Notes: a model not told the origin generated them from the sequence alone. A stretch of DNA of 64,000 nt from Brachybacterium saurashtrense (GCF_003355475.1 NZ_CP031356.1:2418001-2482000); one strand, 5' to 3'; shown: positions 37,204 through 45,485, counted from the stretch's first letter. A program made the numbers and translations.

Positions 37204-37216
37204 ACGGTCGGACCGT
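37204..37216. terminator. Small inverted repeat between convergent genes
   Basis: ACGGTC, one base, GACCGT lies in the 113-nt gap between the + strand amidotransferase gene and the - strand small membrane gene. No T-run follows on either strand. A bidirectional terminator is plausible but weak; the rest of the gap shows nothing else. Confidence 0.3.
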
Positions 37217-37275
37217 GCGCTTCCCGTCGATCAGGTCGTCGCCGCGCGTCGGTCGGGCGCCTCGCCGTCCGTCGG

Positions 37276-37470
37276 TCAGGACCCCGTCGCGCCGCTGTGC
37301 CCGGGTGCCGCGGCGGCGCCCACCAGCCCGTCGTTGAAGGGCATGTACGGCGCGATCGCCGGGAACACCCAGGCGAACAGCGCCACCACGACGGCGGCGA
37401 GCAGCAGCACCGTGAGCAGGATCCGCATCCACAGCGGGCCGGGCAGGTGCCGGAACAGCCAGCCGTACAT
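37276..37470 (-). CDS. Small conserved membrane protein
   Basis: 64 aa. MYGWLFRHLPGPLWMRILLTVLLLAAVVVALFAWVFP gives one membrane helix (about 14-37) with a Trp/Pro-rich approach, then AIAPYMPFNDGLVG. This is like the roughly 65-aa proteins found beside sortase and trpG/pabA genes in many actinobacteria; function unknown. GGAGG lies 7 nt before the ATG. The start overlaps the sortase stop (TGATG). The last residues are Gly/Ala/Ser-rich and poorly defined. Confidence 0.75.
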   Translation of the reverse strand: MYGWLFRHLPGPLWMRILLTVLLLAAVVVALFAWVFPAIAPYMPFNDGLVGAAAAPGHSGATGS

Positions 37471-38297
37471 CACTGCACCTCCGGGGTGATCGATACAGGG
37501 GCCGCGCGGAGCGCGCCGTCGTCGGCCGTCGGGCCCGCCGCCTGGCCGCCGTCGGAGCCCTGCGCCGCGGTGGCGAGCGCCTCGGGGATCCCGTCGGCGC
37601 GGTCGGTCCAGTACGCGAACTCGGCGTGGACGATGTAGCGCTCGCGGGCGGAGTACATCGGGTGGCAGGCGGTGAGGGTCAGCATCCGCTCGGTGGGCGG
37701 CACGTCCGGGGCGCCCGGCGTCGGGGCGATCACCTCGACGTCCTGCGGCTGCACGATCAGCGACTCGGTCACCTCGTACACGTAGAAGGCGTCGGCGGTC
37801 TCCACCACGATCGGGTCCCCCGGCTCGAGCCGGGCGATGTCCTCGAACACCCGCCCGTAGGTGTTGCGGTGCCCGGCCACGGCCATGTTCCCGATCTCGC
37901 CGGGCAGGGCGGTCTCGGGATAGTGCCCGGCGCCCTTGACGTTGAGCACGTCCTCCATGCCCACGCCCTCGGCCAGCGGGAACTCGACGCGGTCGAAGGC
38001 GGGCACGTGCATGGTGGCCCACACCAGGGTGTCCTGCGGGGTCTCGGGCACCGGTGGCTCGCCCTCCTGGGCGGGCGCGATGCGTTCGTCGTCGACCGCG
38101 CCCCACTCCTGCTCGAGGCCGTCGATGATGCCCGTCTGCTCGCGGCCGGCGACCACGTCGGTCCACCACAGCTGCCACACCAGGAACAGGGCGAGCAGGG
38201 CGCCGAGGGTGAGCAGCAGCTCGCCGAGGATCCCCACCAGCGCGCCCGCACGACTCCCGCGGGGCGCCGCGCCGCCGGCGCGATGGGTGGGGCTCAT
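37470..38297 (-). CDS. Class E sortase
   Basis: 275 aa. Membrane helix at about 18-42, then the sortase domain. AVAGHRNTYGRVFEDIARLEPGDPI carries the catalytic His; LTLTACHPMYSARERYIV carries the Cys and Arg. Class E sortases of high-G+C Gram-positives cleave LAXTG-type signals to anchor proteins to peptidoglycan or build pili. No LAXTG substrate is encoded here. About 35 residues after the Arg are low complexity. ATG overlaps the DUF881 stop by 4 nt. Confidence 0.93.
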   Translation of the reverse strand: MSPTHRAGGAAPRGSRAGALVGILGELLLTLGALLALFLVWQLWWTDVVAGREQTGIIDGLEQEWGAVDDERIAPAQEGEPPVPETPQDTLVWATMHVPAFDRVEFPLAEGVGMEDVLNVKGAGHYPETALPGEIGNMAVAGHRNTYGRVFEDIARLEPGDPIVVETADAFYVYEVTESLIVQPQDVEVIAPTPGAPDVPPTERMLTLTACHPMYSARERYIVHAEFAYWTDRADGIPEALATAAQGSDGGQAAGPTADDGALRAAPVSITPEVQ

Positions 38298-39013
38298 CGG
38301 GCCACCGTCGCGTCCACGGTGAGGGAGCCCTCGAAGGCGGGCAGGGTGGTGGTCTCGAGCGTCTCGACCTTCTCGCCCAGGCCCACGTGGTCCACCCATT
38401 CGCGGTACACCTGCACCCCGGGCGCGTCGTCGAGGGCGGCGAGCATGTCGTCCACGGGGCCGATCACCGTGACCACGAAGGGCGGGGAGTACACCCGGCC
38501 CTCGAGCAGCAGGGTGTTGCCGGCGCAGCGGAAGGCGCTGCCGTTGATCACCCGCTGGTCCTGCAGCATCATCGCCTCCGCGCCGCCGAGCCAGAGCGCG
38601 TTGATGTACGCCTCGAGGTCCTGCTGGTGAACCACGAGGTCGTTGGGCTCGGCGCCGGGCACGCTGGAGGGGGCGTCGGTGAGGGTGATCCGCAGGGCGG
38701 GGCCGGTCACCTCGCTGAGTCCCACGGCGTCGGAGACCTGCGCGGTGCGCTCCGCGGAGGGGGCGTCGGCCTGGCCGCTGCGCAGCTCCTCCACCTCGGC
38801 GCGCATGGTCGCGTTCTCCTCGGTGAGCCGTTCGATGGTGCGGCCGCGCTCCTCGAGCACACCCACCACGTCGCTGCTCTCGTCGCGGAGGGAGCCGCCG
38901 CCGGAGATGCGGGCCGTGGTGGCGAACAGGACGCCGCACAGCACCATCACCAGCGCCACCCCGGCCCGGGTGCGCCAGCGCGGGGCGGGACCCTCGACGC
39001 CGTCTGCAGCCAT
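38294..39013 (-). CDS. DUF881 membrane-anchored protein
   Basis: 239 aa. N-terminal helix about 15-33 (VALVMVLCGVLFATTARI), a coiled-coil stretch (VLEERGRTIERLTEENATMRAEVEELRSG), then the DUF881 domain: VTGPALRITLTDAP, DLVVHQQDLEAYINALWLGGAEAMMLQDQRVI and NTLLLEGRVYSPPFVVTVIGP. Homologues sit beside pknB/crgA in mycobacteria (Rv0012). Role unknown; the extracytoplasmic domain resembles division-associated proteins. AGGAG precedes ATG 39013. Confidence 0.9.
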   Translation of the reverse strand: MAADGVEGPAPRWRTRAGVALVMVLCGVLFATTARISGGGSLRDESSDVVGVLEERGRTIERLTEENATMRAEVEELRSGQADAPSAERTAQVSDAVGLSEVTGPALRITLTDAPSSVPGAEPNDLVVHQQDLEAYINALWLGGAEAMMLQDQRVINGSAFRCAGNTLLLEGRVYSPPFVVTVIGPVDDMLAALDDAPGVQVYREWVDHVGLGEKVETLETTTLPAFEGSLTVDATVAR

Positions 39014-39127
39014 GGAGCTCCTCACTTCGCGCGCTCGGTCGACGACCATTACCCTAAGTCACGGTCCGCGCCTGCGGACCCGCGCGGCGCGCCCGCGCGG
39101 TCGCCCGCCCCGAGGGAGCACCGTCAC

Positions 39128-39706
39128 ATGGCCAGGAGCAGGAAGAAGTCGTCCAGCACGGCGGCGTCGCGCGCGAAGGCCGCCGCCTCGGAGGACACGA
39201 CGCCCCGCGCCGCCGACGAGGCCGCCCCCGAGGATCCCTCCGCGGACGAGACCCCCGCGGACGCCGTCGAGGACGACGCCGCCGAGGGCGGGAAGGACTC
39301 ATCCGACGCGAAGGCCGCGACCGCCTCCCGCGCGAAGGATCCCGTGCGCCGCAAGGGCGGGGCCGGCAAGAGCGCGGCCGGGAAGTCCGGCGCCGGGAAA
39401 ACCGCGGCGAAGACCGCCGGCGGCGAGGTCACCGAGAAGGCGAAGGACTCCACCCGCTCCACCTCGGTGAAGAAGGCGGCGGCGGAGGAGGGCCGGCGCA
39501 CCACCGGACGGCGCGTCGCCGCCGCCCCGCAGAACCCGGCCTGGCTGGCACCCACCGCCGTGGTGTGCCTCGTCCTGGGGCTGCTGTACCTGGTCACCTA
39601 CTACATCTCCGCCGGCCAGCTGCCGCTGCCGATCGGGGACTGGAACCTCGCCGCGGGCTTCGGCGTGCTGCTGGTGGGCGGCGGCATGCTGATGTTCTGG
39701 AAGTAG
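39128..39706 (+). CDS. crgA: Cell-division protein CrgA with a long basic N-terminal tail
   Basis: 192 aa, about twice the usual CrgA length. The C-terminal 65 residues are typical: QNPAWLAPTAVVCLVLGLLYLVTYYISAG, PIGDWNLAAGFGVLLVGGGMLMFW, two helices of a septum protein that recruits FtsQ/FtsI partners. Residues 1-118 are Lys/Ala/Ser/Asp-rich, with an acidic block (about 30-58) and a basic H1-histone-like block (GKSAAGKSGAGKTAAKT). A TACCCT -10 with a weak upstream TTCGCG is seen at 39050-39055. Confidence 0.85.
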   Translation: MARSRKKSSSTAASRAKAAASEDTTPRAADEAAPEDPSADETPADAVEDDAAEGGKDSSDAKAATASRAKDPVRRKGGAGKSAAGKSGAGKTAAKTAGGEVTEKAKDSTRSTSVKKAAAEEGRRTTGRRVAAAPQNPAWLAPTAVVCLVLGLLYLVTYYISAGQLPLPIGDWNLAAGFGVLLVGGGMLMFWK

Positions 39707-39770
39707 TCCCTGCCCTGCCTCGTGCGCGCCGTCCGCCTCCGTGCGGGCGGCGCGTTCTGCGCTGGTCGAC

Positions 39771-39814
39771 GGGGAGTTCTCCCCACTGCGCGGCGCACCC
39801 CGCGCCGGTAGTCT
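39771..39814 (+). promoter_or_regulatory. Palindrome GGGGAG-TT-CTCCCC plus TAGTCT -10 before the LppM-like gene
   Basis: A perfect 6-2-6 inverted repeat lies at 39771-39784; exactly 24 nt later is TAGTCT (39809-39814), a plausible -10. No good -35 lies between, which suggests activation or an alternative sigma factor. The same palindrome, spacing and -10 occur before the lipoprotein gene at 51490. Confidence 0.55.
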
Positions 39815-39875
39815 GAGCGGGTGGCGGGCATCGCTGACCGCCCACCGCTCTCCGAGACCACCCGATGGGGGACCC

Positions 39876-40775
39876 ATGACCAGCATCTCGACGCGGCGCA
39901 GACTCCTCGCCGCTCTCCTCCTGCCCTTCGTCATGGTGCTCGCCGGGTGCGGGAAGCTCCATGCCGACTTCGACATCCAGGACGTCGACAGGATCGACGC
40001 CACCTTCGACGTCGCGATCGACGAGGAGTTCGCCGCCGGCAGCTGGAGCAGCGCCGACGAGTTCTGCCAGGACGCCGAGGGCGAGACCCTGGTGGACGAC
40101 GCCGATGCGCCCACCGTCGAGCCCTATGAGGAGGACGGCCGGTTCGGCTGCGTGATCACCGGCGTGATCACCAGCGACGACTACGACTCCGAGTTCAGCC
40201 TCACCGAGGAGGACGGCGAGTACCACCTGGTGATGAGCGGCGACCCGTCGATCGATACCTCGGAGATCGAGGGCTACGGCCTCGAGATCGACTTCCGCAT
40301 GACCTTCACCTTCCCCGGCGAGATCCTCGAGGCTCCCGGCGGGCAGATCGACGGCAGCTCCGTCACCTACACCGAGATGGACGTCCTCGCCCAGGGCATC
40401 GACATCCGCGCCGAGGCGGGCGGGAGCTTCCCGTGGGTGATCGTGCTGGTGGTGGTGCTGGTGCTGGGCTTCCTGCTGCTGCTCGTGCTCGCCGCGGCGA
40501 TCTTCCTGGTGGTCCGCTCGCGCAGGAAGAAGAACGCCGCGGGCACCGCCGCCCCGGCGGCCTACGGCGCGGCGGCCGCGATGCCTGGCACCGCACAGCC
40601 CGCACCGGGCGGCTCCCAGGGCAGCCCGCAGGGGCAGCCGTGGGGCCAGGCCTCCCCGCCGCCGGCCGCACCGCCGCAGGGCGAGCAGCCCTGGAGCCGG
40701 CCCCCGCAGGACGGTCAGCAGTGGGGGCAGCAGCCCGATCCGGGCCAGCAGCCGCCCCAGCCCCCGCAGCGGTGA
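39876..40775 (+). CDS. LppM-like lipoprotein with a C-terminal membrane anchor
   Basis: 299 aa from ATG 39876 (GGGGGA upstream). Signal peptide with lipobox VLAGCGKLHAD (Cys26). The central part (ADFDIQDVDRIDATFDVAIDEEF, EDGEYHLVMSG, VTYTEMDVLAQGIDI) resembles the LppM domain. A strong membrane helix follows at about 188-212 (FPWVIVLVVVLVLGFLLLL), then Arg/Lys and a 75-residue Gln/Pro/Gly-rich cytoplasmic tail. LppM-type proteins are envelope lipoproteins linked to lipoglycan handling in mycobacteria. Confidence 0.82.
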   Translation: MTSISTRRRLLAALLLPFVMVLAGCGKLHADFDIQDVDRIDATFDVAIDEEFAAGSWSSADEFCQDAEGETLVDDADAPTVEPYEEDGRFGCVITGVITSDDYDSEFSLTEEDGEYHLVMSGDPSIDTSEIEGYGLEIDFRMTFTFPGEILEAPGGQIDGSSVTYTEMDVLAQGIDIRAEAGGSFPWVIVLVVVLVLGFLLLLVLAAAIFLVVRSRRKKNAAGTAAPAAYGAAAAMPGTAQPAPGGSQGSPQGQPWGQASPPPAAPPQGEQPWSRPPQDGQQWGQQPDPGQQPPQPPQR

Positions 40776-40795
40776 GCGCGCGCCGGCGAGCCGGT

Positions 40796-40829
40796 CCAGG
40801 AGCCGTGTGAGCAGGGTCATGGCTCCTGG
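40796..40829 (+). terminator. Hairpin after the LppM-like gene
   Basis: CCAGGAGCC at 40796-40804 pairs with GGCTCCTGG at 40821-40829 (9 bp, 16-nt loop), 20 nt after the stop. No clear T-run follows; the next bases begin the promoter of tRNA-Arg. Confidence 0.5.
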
Positions 40830-40830
40830 A

Positions 40831-40860
40831 TTGGCCCCGGCGGGGGATGGCCGCTAGAGT
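40831..40860 (+). promoter_or_regulatory. Promoter of tRNA-Arg
   Basis: TTGGCC at 40831-40836, an 18-bp spacer and TAGAGT at 40855-40860 place a start about 15-20 nt before the tRNA at 40885. Confidence 0.6.
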
Positions 40861-40884
40861 TGTCTGAGTCAGCGCGGCTGACGA

Positions 40885-40957
40885 GCGCCCGTAGCTTAAC
40901 GGATAGAGCATCTGACTACGGATCAGAAGGTTGGGGGTTCGAATCCCTCCGGGCGCG
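40885..40957 (+). tRNA. tRNA-Arg (anticodon ACG)
   Basis: Acceptor GCGCCCG (40885-40891) pairs with CGGGCGC (40950-40956), discriminator G. D stem GCTT/GAGC; anticodon stem TCTGA/TCAGA with loop CTACGGA, anticodon ACG at 40918-40920 (A34 probably becomes inosine through TadA); T arm GGGGG-TTCGAAT-CCCTC. CCA is not encoded. It reads CGN arginine codons, heavily used in this G+C-rich genome. Confidence 0.97.
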
Positions 40958-40969
40958 CTTCACGAGAAG

Positions 40970-41006
40970 GCCCCCACCAGCGGAAACACTCCGCGGTGGG
41001 GGTCTT
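40970..41006 (+). terminator. Rho-independent terminator after tRNA-Arg
   Basis: CCCCCACC, a bulged A and GCGGA (40971-40984) pair with TCCGC-GGTGGGGG (40990-41002) around AACAC, followed by TCTTTC. The stem has 13 base pairs. The 100 nt from here to the arsR stop show nothing else. Confidence 0.85.
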
Positions 41007-41106
41007 TCGCTGTGCGACGGCGATGCCCCGCCGCCTGTGTCTGCGCGCCTTGGCCGGCATCGCGGTCTGCGTCGGCGCGCACTCGCGCCCGCCGCCGCTC
41101 GGACCC

Positions 41107-41454
41107 TCAGTAGCTGTGCGGATCGTCCCCGCGTGCGGCGCCGGTGACGTGCTCGGCGTGGGAGAGCGCCTCCGCGAGCAGGCGGCGCACGTGGGGGTCC
41201 GTGGCCCGGTAGTAGGCGAAGGTGCCCTCCCTGCGGCTCTCCACCAGGCCGGCGAGCCGCAGCTTCGCGAGGTGCTGACTCACCGCGGCCGGGGCGGCCC
41301 CGACCGCCTCCGCCAGCGCGTTCACGCTGGCCTCCTGCGCGAACAGGGCCCAGAGGATCTTCACGCGGGTGGCGTCGGCGAGCATCCGGAACGTGCTCGA
41401 GGCGATCTGCGCGTGCTCGTCGTCCGGCACCGCGTGCACGGGGGTGGGATGCAT
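41107..41454 (-). CDS. ArsR/SmtB-family metal-responsive repressor
   Basis: 115 aa winged helix: STFRMLADATRVKILWALF, ASVNALAEAVGAAPAAVSQHLAKLRLAGLVESRREGTFAYYRA. A terminal His cluster (AEALSHAEHVTGAARGDDPHSY) and the N-terminal HPTPVHAVPDDEH could form the alpha-5 and N-terminal metal sites of SmtB/CzrA/NmtR types. Lacking an alpha-3 CxC motif, it is more likely a zinc/cobalt/nickel than an arsenic sensor. Divergent from the CDF exporter across 56 nt, which it presumably represses. Confidence 0.92.
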   Translation of the reverse strand: MHPTPVHAVPDDEHAQIASSTFRMLADATRVKILWALFAQEASVNALAEAVGAAPAAVSQHLAKLRLAGLVESRREGTFAYYRATDPHVRRLLAEALSHAEHVTGAARGDDPHSY

Positions 41455-41474
41455 GAACTCATGCTACGCAGATC

Positions 41475-41504
41475 TTGCTCTCTGCATGATTGCGCAGATA
41501 CATT
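41475..41504 (+). promoter_or_regulatory. Promoter of the CDF exporter; transcript probably leaderless
   Basis: TTGCTC (41475-41480), 18 bp, TACATT (41499-41504) puts transcription start at about 41511, the GTG start codon itself. CGCAGAT direct repeats at 41467-41473 and 41493-41499 flank the promoter and could be part of the ArsR operator. Confidence 0.55.
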
Positions 41505-41510
41505 CACAAT

Positions 41511-42587
41511 GTGCACCACTCCCCCGGCCACACGCCCTCCGCTCCCGCGCACCACCACCACGACCACGACCACGACCACGACCACGGTCATTCGCACGAC
41601 CAGGACCACCCGCACGGCCACGGCCACCCTCACGACCACGGCACCGGCCCCTGGGCGCGCCTGCGCCACACCCTCACCCCTCACAGCCACGACCACGGCG
41701 AGGCGATCCGCACCGCCGAGGAGTCGAGCGCGCTCGGGCTGCGCGCCGCCTGGGTGAGCCTCGCCGGGATGGGCGCCACCGCGCTGCTGCAGATCGTGAT
41801 CGTGGCGCTCAGCGGCTCCGTGGCGCTGCTGGCAGACACGCTCCACAACCTCGGCCACCTCGCCACCACGATCCCGCTGATCATCGCGTTCCGACTGGGC
41901 CGGCGCTCCCCCACCCGCACCTACAGCCACGGCTTCCGCCGCGCGGAGGACCTCGTGGGGCTGCTCATCGGGGCGGTGATCGCGCTCTCCGCGGCGCTGA
42001 TCGTGTGGGAGTCCGTGCGGGCGCTCACCACGGCGCGGGACATGACCCATCTGGGCTGGGTGCTGGCGGCCGCGCTGGTCGGCGCGGCCGGCAACGAGAT
42101 CGTGGCCCGCTACCGGATCCGGGCGGGCCGACGGATCGGCTCGGCCGCGCTGATCGCGGAAGGTCAGCACGCCCGCACCGACGCGCTCACCTCGCTGGCC
42201 GTGGTGCTCGGCGTGCTCGGGGCCTGGGTGGGCCTTCCCTGGATCGATCCGGTCATCGGCCTGGTGATCGCCGCCGTGGTGGTGATGGTGCTGGTCGCCT
42301 CGATGCGCACCGTGATCCGCCGGCTGATGGACGGCGTCGAGCCGGGCACCCTGGACACCGTGGAATCCGTGGCCGCGGGCACCGACGGGGTGCTCGGCGT
42401 GCACGAGGCACGGGCCCGGTGGAGCGGCCACCGGCTCGAGGCCGAGCTCGCGGTCGCCCTCGACCCCGCGCTGCCCCTCGCCGACGCCGCCGCGATCCTC
42501 GCCGCCGTGGAGCGACGCCTGCACGAGGCGCTCCCGCACCTGGACCGCGCCGGCGTGCGCCCGACGACGGCGCCGGCCGCCCGCTGA
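41511..42587 (+). CDS. Cation diffusion facilitator metal exporter
   Basis: 358 aa from GTG 41511. The first 50 residues are extremely His/Asp-rich (several HDHDH and GHGH runs), a metal-chelating tail. Six helices follow. LLADTLHNLGH in helix II and EGQHARTDALTS in helix V carry the Asp/His zinc-site residues. The C-terminal domain (GVLGVHEARARWSGHRLEAELAV) is the usual dimerising CDF fold. Exports Zn2+ or a similar ion. Paired with the divergent ArsR. Confidence 0.94.
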   Translation: MHHSPGHTPSAPAHHHHDHDHDHDHGHSHDQDHPHGHGHPHDHGTGPWARLRHTLTPHSHDHGEAIRTAEESSALGLRAAWVSLAGMGATALLQIVIVALSGSVALLADTLHNLGHLATTIPLIIAFRLGRRSPTRTYSHGFRRAEDLVGLLIGAVIALSAALIVWESVRALTTARDMTHLGWVLAAALVGAAGNEIVARYRIRAGRRIGSAALIAEGQHARTDALTSLAVVLGVLGAWVGLPWIDPVIGLVIAAVVVMVLVASMRTVIRRLMDGVEPGTLDTVESVAAGTDGVLGVHEARARWSGHRLEAELAVALDPALPLADAAAILAAVERRLHEALPHLDRAGVRPTTAPAAR

Positions 42588-42632
42588 CCGCGGACCGACC
42601 GGACCGCCGCCCCCGCGCCCCTCGTCGGCCGC

Positions 42633-43892
42633 TCAGCGGGAGGCGATCGCCTCGCGCACCGAGCTCCAGCCCTGCAGGATCGCGCGGGCGTCGGGATCCG
42701 CCTCGGCGGCGATCGCCTCCGCCCGGGCCTCCTCGAGCAGGGCGTCCACCTCCACCCTCTCCCCGCGATCCACGGAGGCCACCGCGGCCTCCACCATCGC
42801 GAAGGAGAGGATGTTCTCGTGCACCTCGCACATCGGCCGCCGGCCCGCGCGCAGGGAGGTGACGAACTCGATGAGGGAGGCGTCGATCTGATCGGGCTCC
42901 GGGGTCTCCAGAGCCTGCGCGAGCGCCGCGTTCAGCGAGGCCGTCTCCTCCTCGTCCTCCGTGCCCAGCACCGGGGCGCCGGTGCCGTCCCAGGTGGCGG
43001 AGCCGTGCTGGGCACCGATCCGCCACTCGCTGTTCCAGTAGGTGGGCAGGCCGCGCGCGTTCCAGGTGCCCTGGTAGACGAACAGCGAGTCGTCGGACAT
43101 CTCGAAGGTCGCCGTCACCGAGGCGTCGTGCGCATAGACGCTCCAGTCCGGCCGGGTGCCGCGGGCGGTGACCGCCACCGGATCCGCGTCGAGGACGTAG
43201 CGGGCGGTGTCGAAGGCGTGGATGCCCATGTCGCGCAGCAGCGGGTGGCGCTGGCTGCGGCGGTAGCCCTCCATCTCCGTGAACAGGGAGAAGAAGGCAC
43301 TGGTCATCACGGAGGGACCGTGCGCGGCGACGAAGCGGCGCAGCTCCCGCACCTGCGGGAAGAAGCGCCGCGACTGGGAGACCATGAACGGCACGCCGGT
43401 GAGCTCCGCGTGCGCCATCAGGCTCAGCGCCTCGGAGAGCGTCTCGGTGACCGGCTTCTCGCCGAGCACCGGGATCCCGGCGTGCAGGGCCTTCACCGTC
43501 ACCGGGTGGTGCGCCACCGGCACCGTGGGGTTGATCAGCAGATCCGCGCCCACCTCGAGGGCGAGGTCCACGCCGTCGGCGCCGGTCGCGACCGCGGCGG
43601 GATCGGCCACCCCGGACTGCGCGATCGCCTCTGCGGGCATGCCCTCGGCGAGGTCGGCGATGCCCACCAGCTCCGTCATCGCGCTGGCGGCGACCACGCG
43701 GGCCCACCAGCGACCCATCCCGCCGGCACCCACCACGACCGCCCGCAGCGGCTCCCGACCCTCCGCGGCCGCGAGCGCCGCGTTCGGATCGGCGATCACC
43801 GACTCGGCGGCGCCGCGAGCCTGCGGTGCGGCGCCCCGCTCCTCCGACGACGCGCTCGCCCCGGCGCCGGCCTGCGCGAGGTCAGAGGACAC
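42633..43892 (-). CDS. Gfo/Idh/MocA-family oxidoreductase
   Basis: 419 aa from GTG 43892 (11-nt overlap with the ThuA gene). An unusual Ala/Glu-rich leader of about 47 residues precedes the Rossmann motif AVVVGAGGMGRWWARV. EKP in IPVLGEKPVTETLSEAL is the family Lys-Pro motif; MGIHAFDTARYVL carries the catalytic-type His/Asp. Acts on a sugar, inositol or derivative with NAD(P). The ThuA-like neighbour points to disaccharide catabolism, substrate unknown. Confidence 0.9.
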   Translation of the reverse strand: MSSDLAQAGAGASASSEERGAAPQARGAAESVIADPNAALAAAEGREPLRAVVVGAGGMGRWWARVVAASAMTELVGIADLAEGMPAEAIAQSGVADPAAVATGADGVDLALEVGADLLINPTVPVAHHPVTVKALHAGIPVLGEKPVTETLSEALSLMAHAELTGVPFMVSQSRRFFPQVRELRRFVAAHGPSVMTSAFFSLFTEMEGYRRSQRHPLLRDMGIHAFDTARYVLDADPVAVTARGTRPDWSVYAHDASVTATFEMSDDSLFVYQGTWNARGLPTYWNSEWRIGAQHGSATWDGTGAPVLGTEDEEETASLNAALAQALETPEPDQIDASLIEFVTSLRAGRRPMCEVHENILSFAMVEAAVASVDRGERVEVDALLEEARAEAIAAEADPDARAILQGWSSVREAIASR

Positions 43893-44646
43893 GCTCTGCC
43901 TCGTCGCCGCGGAACCAGTCCCGCGGCGCGTTGGCGATCTTCACGGGAGCGCTGGGGCGGTCCTCGGGACGCGCCCACACCACCGCGTTCGCGAGCACGC
44001 GCTGGATCTCGGCCTGGTGGTAGACGGGGTACTCCTGGTCACCGGGGCTGAAGTAGAAGATCTTCCCCTTGCCGCGGCGGAAGGCGGCGCCGGAGCGGAA
44101 CACCTCGCCGCCGGCGAAGGAGGAGACGAACACCAGCTCGTCCGGGGCGGGGATGTCGAACATCTCCCCGTACATCTCCTGCTGCGGGATGACGATCGGG
44201 TGCGGGACGCCGCGGGCGATCGGGTGGGAGCCGTTGACGGTCCACACCCGCTCCTCCTCGCCCTCGTTGCGCCACAGCAGGTTGCAGGTGGTGCCCATCA
44301 GGGCCCGGAACGGCTTGGAGTAGTGCGCGGAGTGCAGCGGGATCAGCCCCATCCCCTCCTGCACGCGCCGCACCACGCGCTCGGAGACCGCGTCGGGAAC
44401 ATCCCCGTGCGCCATGTGTCCCCACCAGGTCAGCACGTCCGTCTGCGCGAGCGCCTCCTCGGAGAGGGTCTCCTCGATGTCGTCCAGCAGCGCGATGCGC
44501 ACCTCGGCGTCCACGCCGTCCGCCGCGAGCGTGGCCCGCAGGCCCTCCGCGATCACCGTGTGCATGCCCTCGGGGTAGATCTCCTGGACCGTCGCGTCGA
44601 CCTTCTCGTGCCGGTTCTCGCCGAAGACGGCGATGCGCAGTGTCAT
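43882..44646 (-). CDS. ThuA-like protein (trehalose utilisation, class I GATase-like fold)
   Basis: 254 aa. LRIAVFGENRHEKVDATVQEIYPEGMHTVIAEGL, DVLTWWGHMAHGDV, LHSAHYSKPFRALMGTTCNLLWRNEGE, EMYGEMFDIPAPDELVFVSSF and GKGKIFYFSPGDQEYPVYHQ are typical of ThuA in sugar operons. ThuA is required for trehalose/sucrose use in rhizobia, probably in 3-keto-sugar metabolism. AAGGA lies before ATG 44646. Forms an operon with the oxidoreductase. TACGAT at 44712-44707 is a plausible -10. Confidence 0.9.
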   Translation of the reverse strand: MTLRIAVFGENRHEKVDATVQEIYPEGMHTVIAEGLRATLAADGVDAEVRIALLDDIEETLSEEALAQTDVLTWWGHMAHGDVPDAVSERVVRRVQEGMGLIPLHSAHYSKPFRALMGTTCNLLWRNEGEEERVWTVNGSHPIARGVPHPIVIPQQEMYGEMFDIPAPDELVFVSSFAGGEVFRSGAAFRRGKGKIFYFSPGDQEYPVYHQAEIQRVLANAVVWARPEDRPSAPVKIANAPRDWFRGDEAERVL

Positions 44647-44786
44647 GGTGTCCTTCGTCCTGTCGCTGGGGGTCGCGGGGCCGTCCCGTCCCGGAACGGT
44701 CGCACCATCGTAGGTCGCGGCCGGCGCCACAACCGTGACCGGGCTGTGATCTGCTTCTCACCGGATCGGGGCTATGGTCGGTCGCA

Positions 44787-44810
44787 GGCTCCCTCAATGG
44801 CGAGGGAGCC
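44787..44810 (-). terminator. Hairpin downstream of the histidine phosphatase gene
   Basis: GGCTCCCTC (44787-44795), AATGGC, GAGGGAGCC (44802-44810): a perfect 9-bp stem. It lies 43 nt after the minus-strand phosphatase stop. A T-rich tail (TCTTCC) is on the plus strand, so orientation is uncertain. Nothing else is seen between 44713 and 44852. Confidence 0.5.
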
Positions 44811-44852
44811 TCTTCCTCGCCGCCCCCTACGGGCACCCGGTGCGCTCTCCCG

Positions 44853-45485
44853 TCAGGCGCTCCCGCCGGTCGCGGCCCCGTCGGCCCCGCTCCCTCGACC
44901 GGGCCCGAGCTCTCGCAGCTCCGCATTGCCCAGGTGCGGCACCTCGCGGTGCTCGTGCGGGTCCCGCCCGGCGCCCAGGGCCAGCGCGATCTGCAGCACG
45001 TCCCCGTGCGCCACCAGCACCACCGCCGCGCCCGCGGCGCGCTCGTCGGCCGTGCGCAGCACCGCGAACACCCGCCGGGCCACCTCGTCCACGCTCTCCA
45101 CCTCGTCGCCCGGCAGCTCCCGGGCGCGATCGGCCGCCCACACCGTCTCGTAGGCGTCGGCGGGGCCGCCGTCGTGCGCCCCGAAGCCGCGCTCGCGCAG
45201 GCGCACGTCCACCGTGGGCGCCGCGGCGCCGAGGCCGCGGGCGAACTCCTCGGCCGTCTCCCGGGCACGGGCGAAGTCGCTGGTGAGCACCACGGTCTGC
45301 GGCCCCAGACCGCGTGCGAGACCCTCGCGCGCCGCCTGCTGGGCCTGGGCGCGGCCGCGCGCGGTGAGGCCCACCTCGGTGAGCGCTCGCGGCCCGGGCA
45401 GGGACACGATCAGGCCCTGCACGTTCGCGGTGGACTCCCCGTGGCGGAGCACCAGCACGGGCGGGACCGGGCCGTGCGCAATCAT
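44853..45485 (-). CDS. Histidine phosphatase superfamily protein
   Basis: 210 aa. LVLRHGESTANVQG holds the phosphorylated His (RHG motif); TSDFARARETAE, RERGFGAHDGG and VVLVAHGDVLQIALAL give the remaining Arg, Glu and second His. The branch includes broad-specificity phosphatases and phosphoglycerate-mutase relatives; substrate unknown. It starts 13 nt downstream of the AGPS-like gene stop, so may be transcribed with that operon. Confidence 0.9.
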   Translation of the reverse strand: MIAHGPVPPVLVLRHGESTANVQGLIVSLPGPRALTEVGLTARGRAQAQQAAREGLARGLGPQTVVLTSDFARARETAEEFARGLGAAAPTVDVRLRERGFGAHDGGPADAYETVWAADRARELPGDEVESVDEVARRVFAVLRTADERAAGAAVVLVAHGDVLQIALALGAGRDPHEHREVPHLGNAELRELGPGRGSGADGAATGGSA

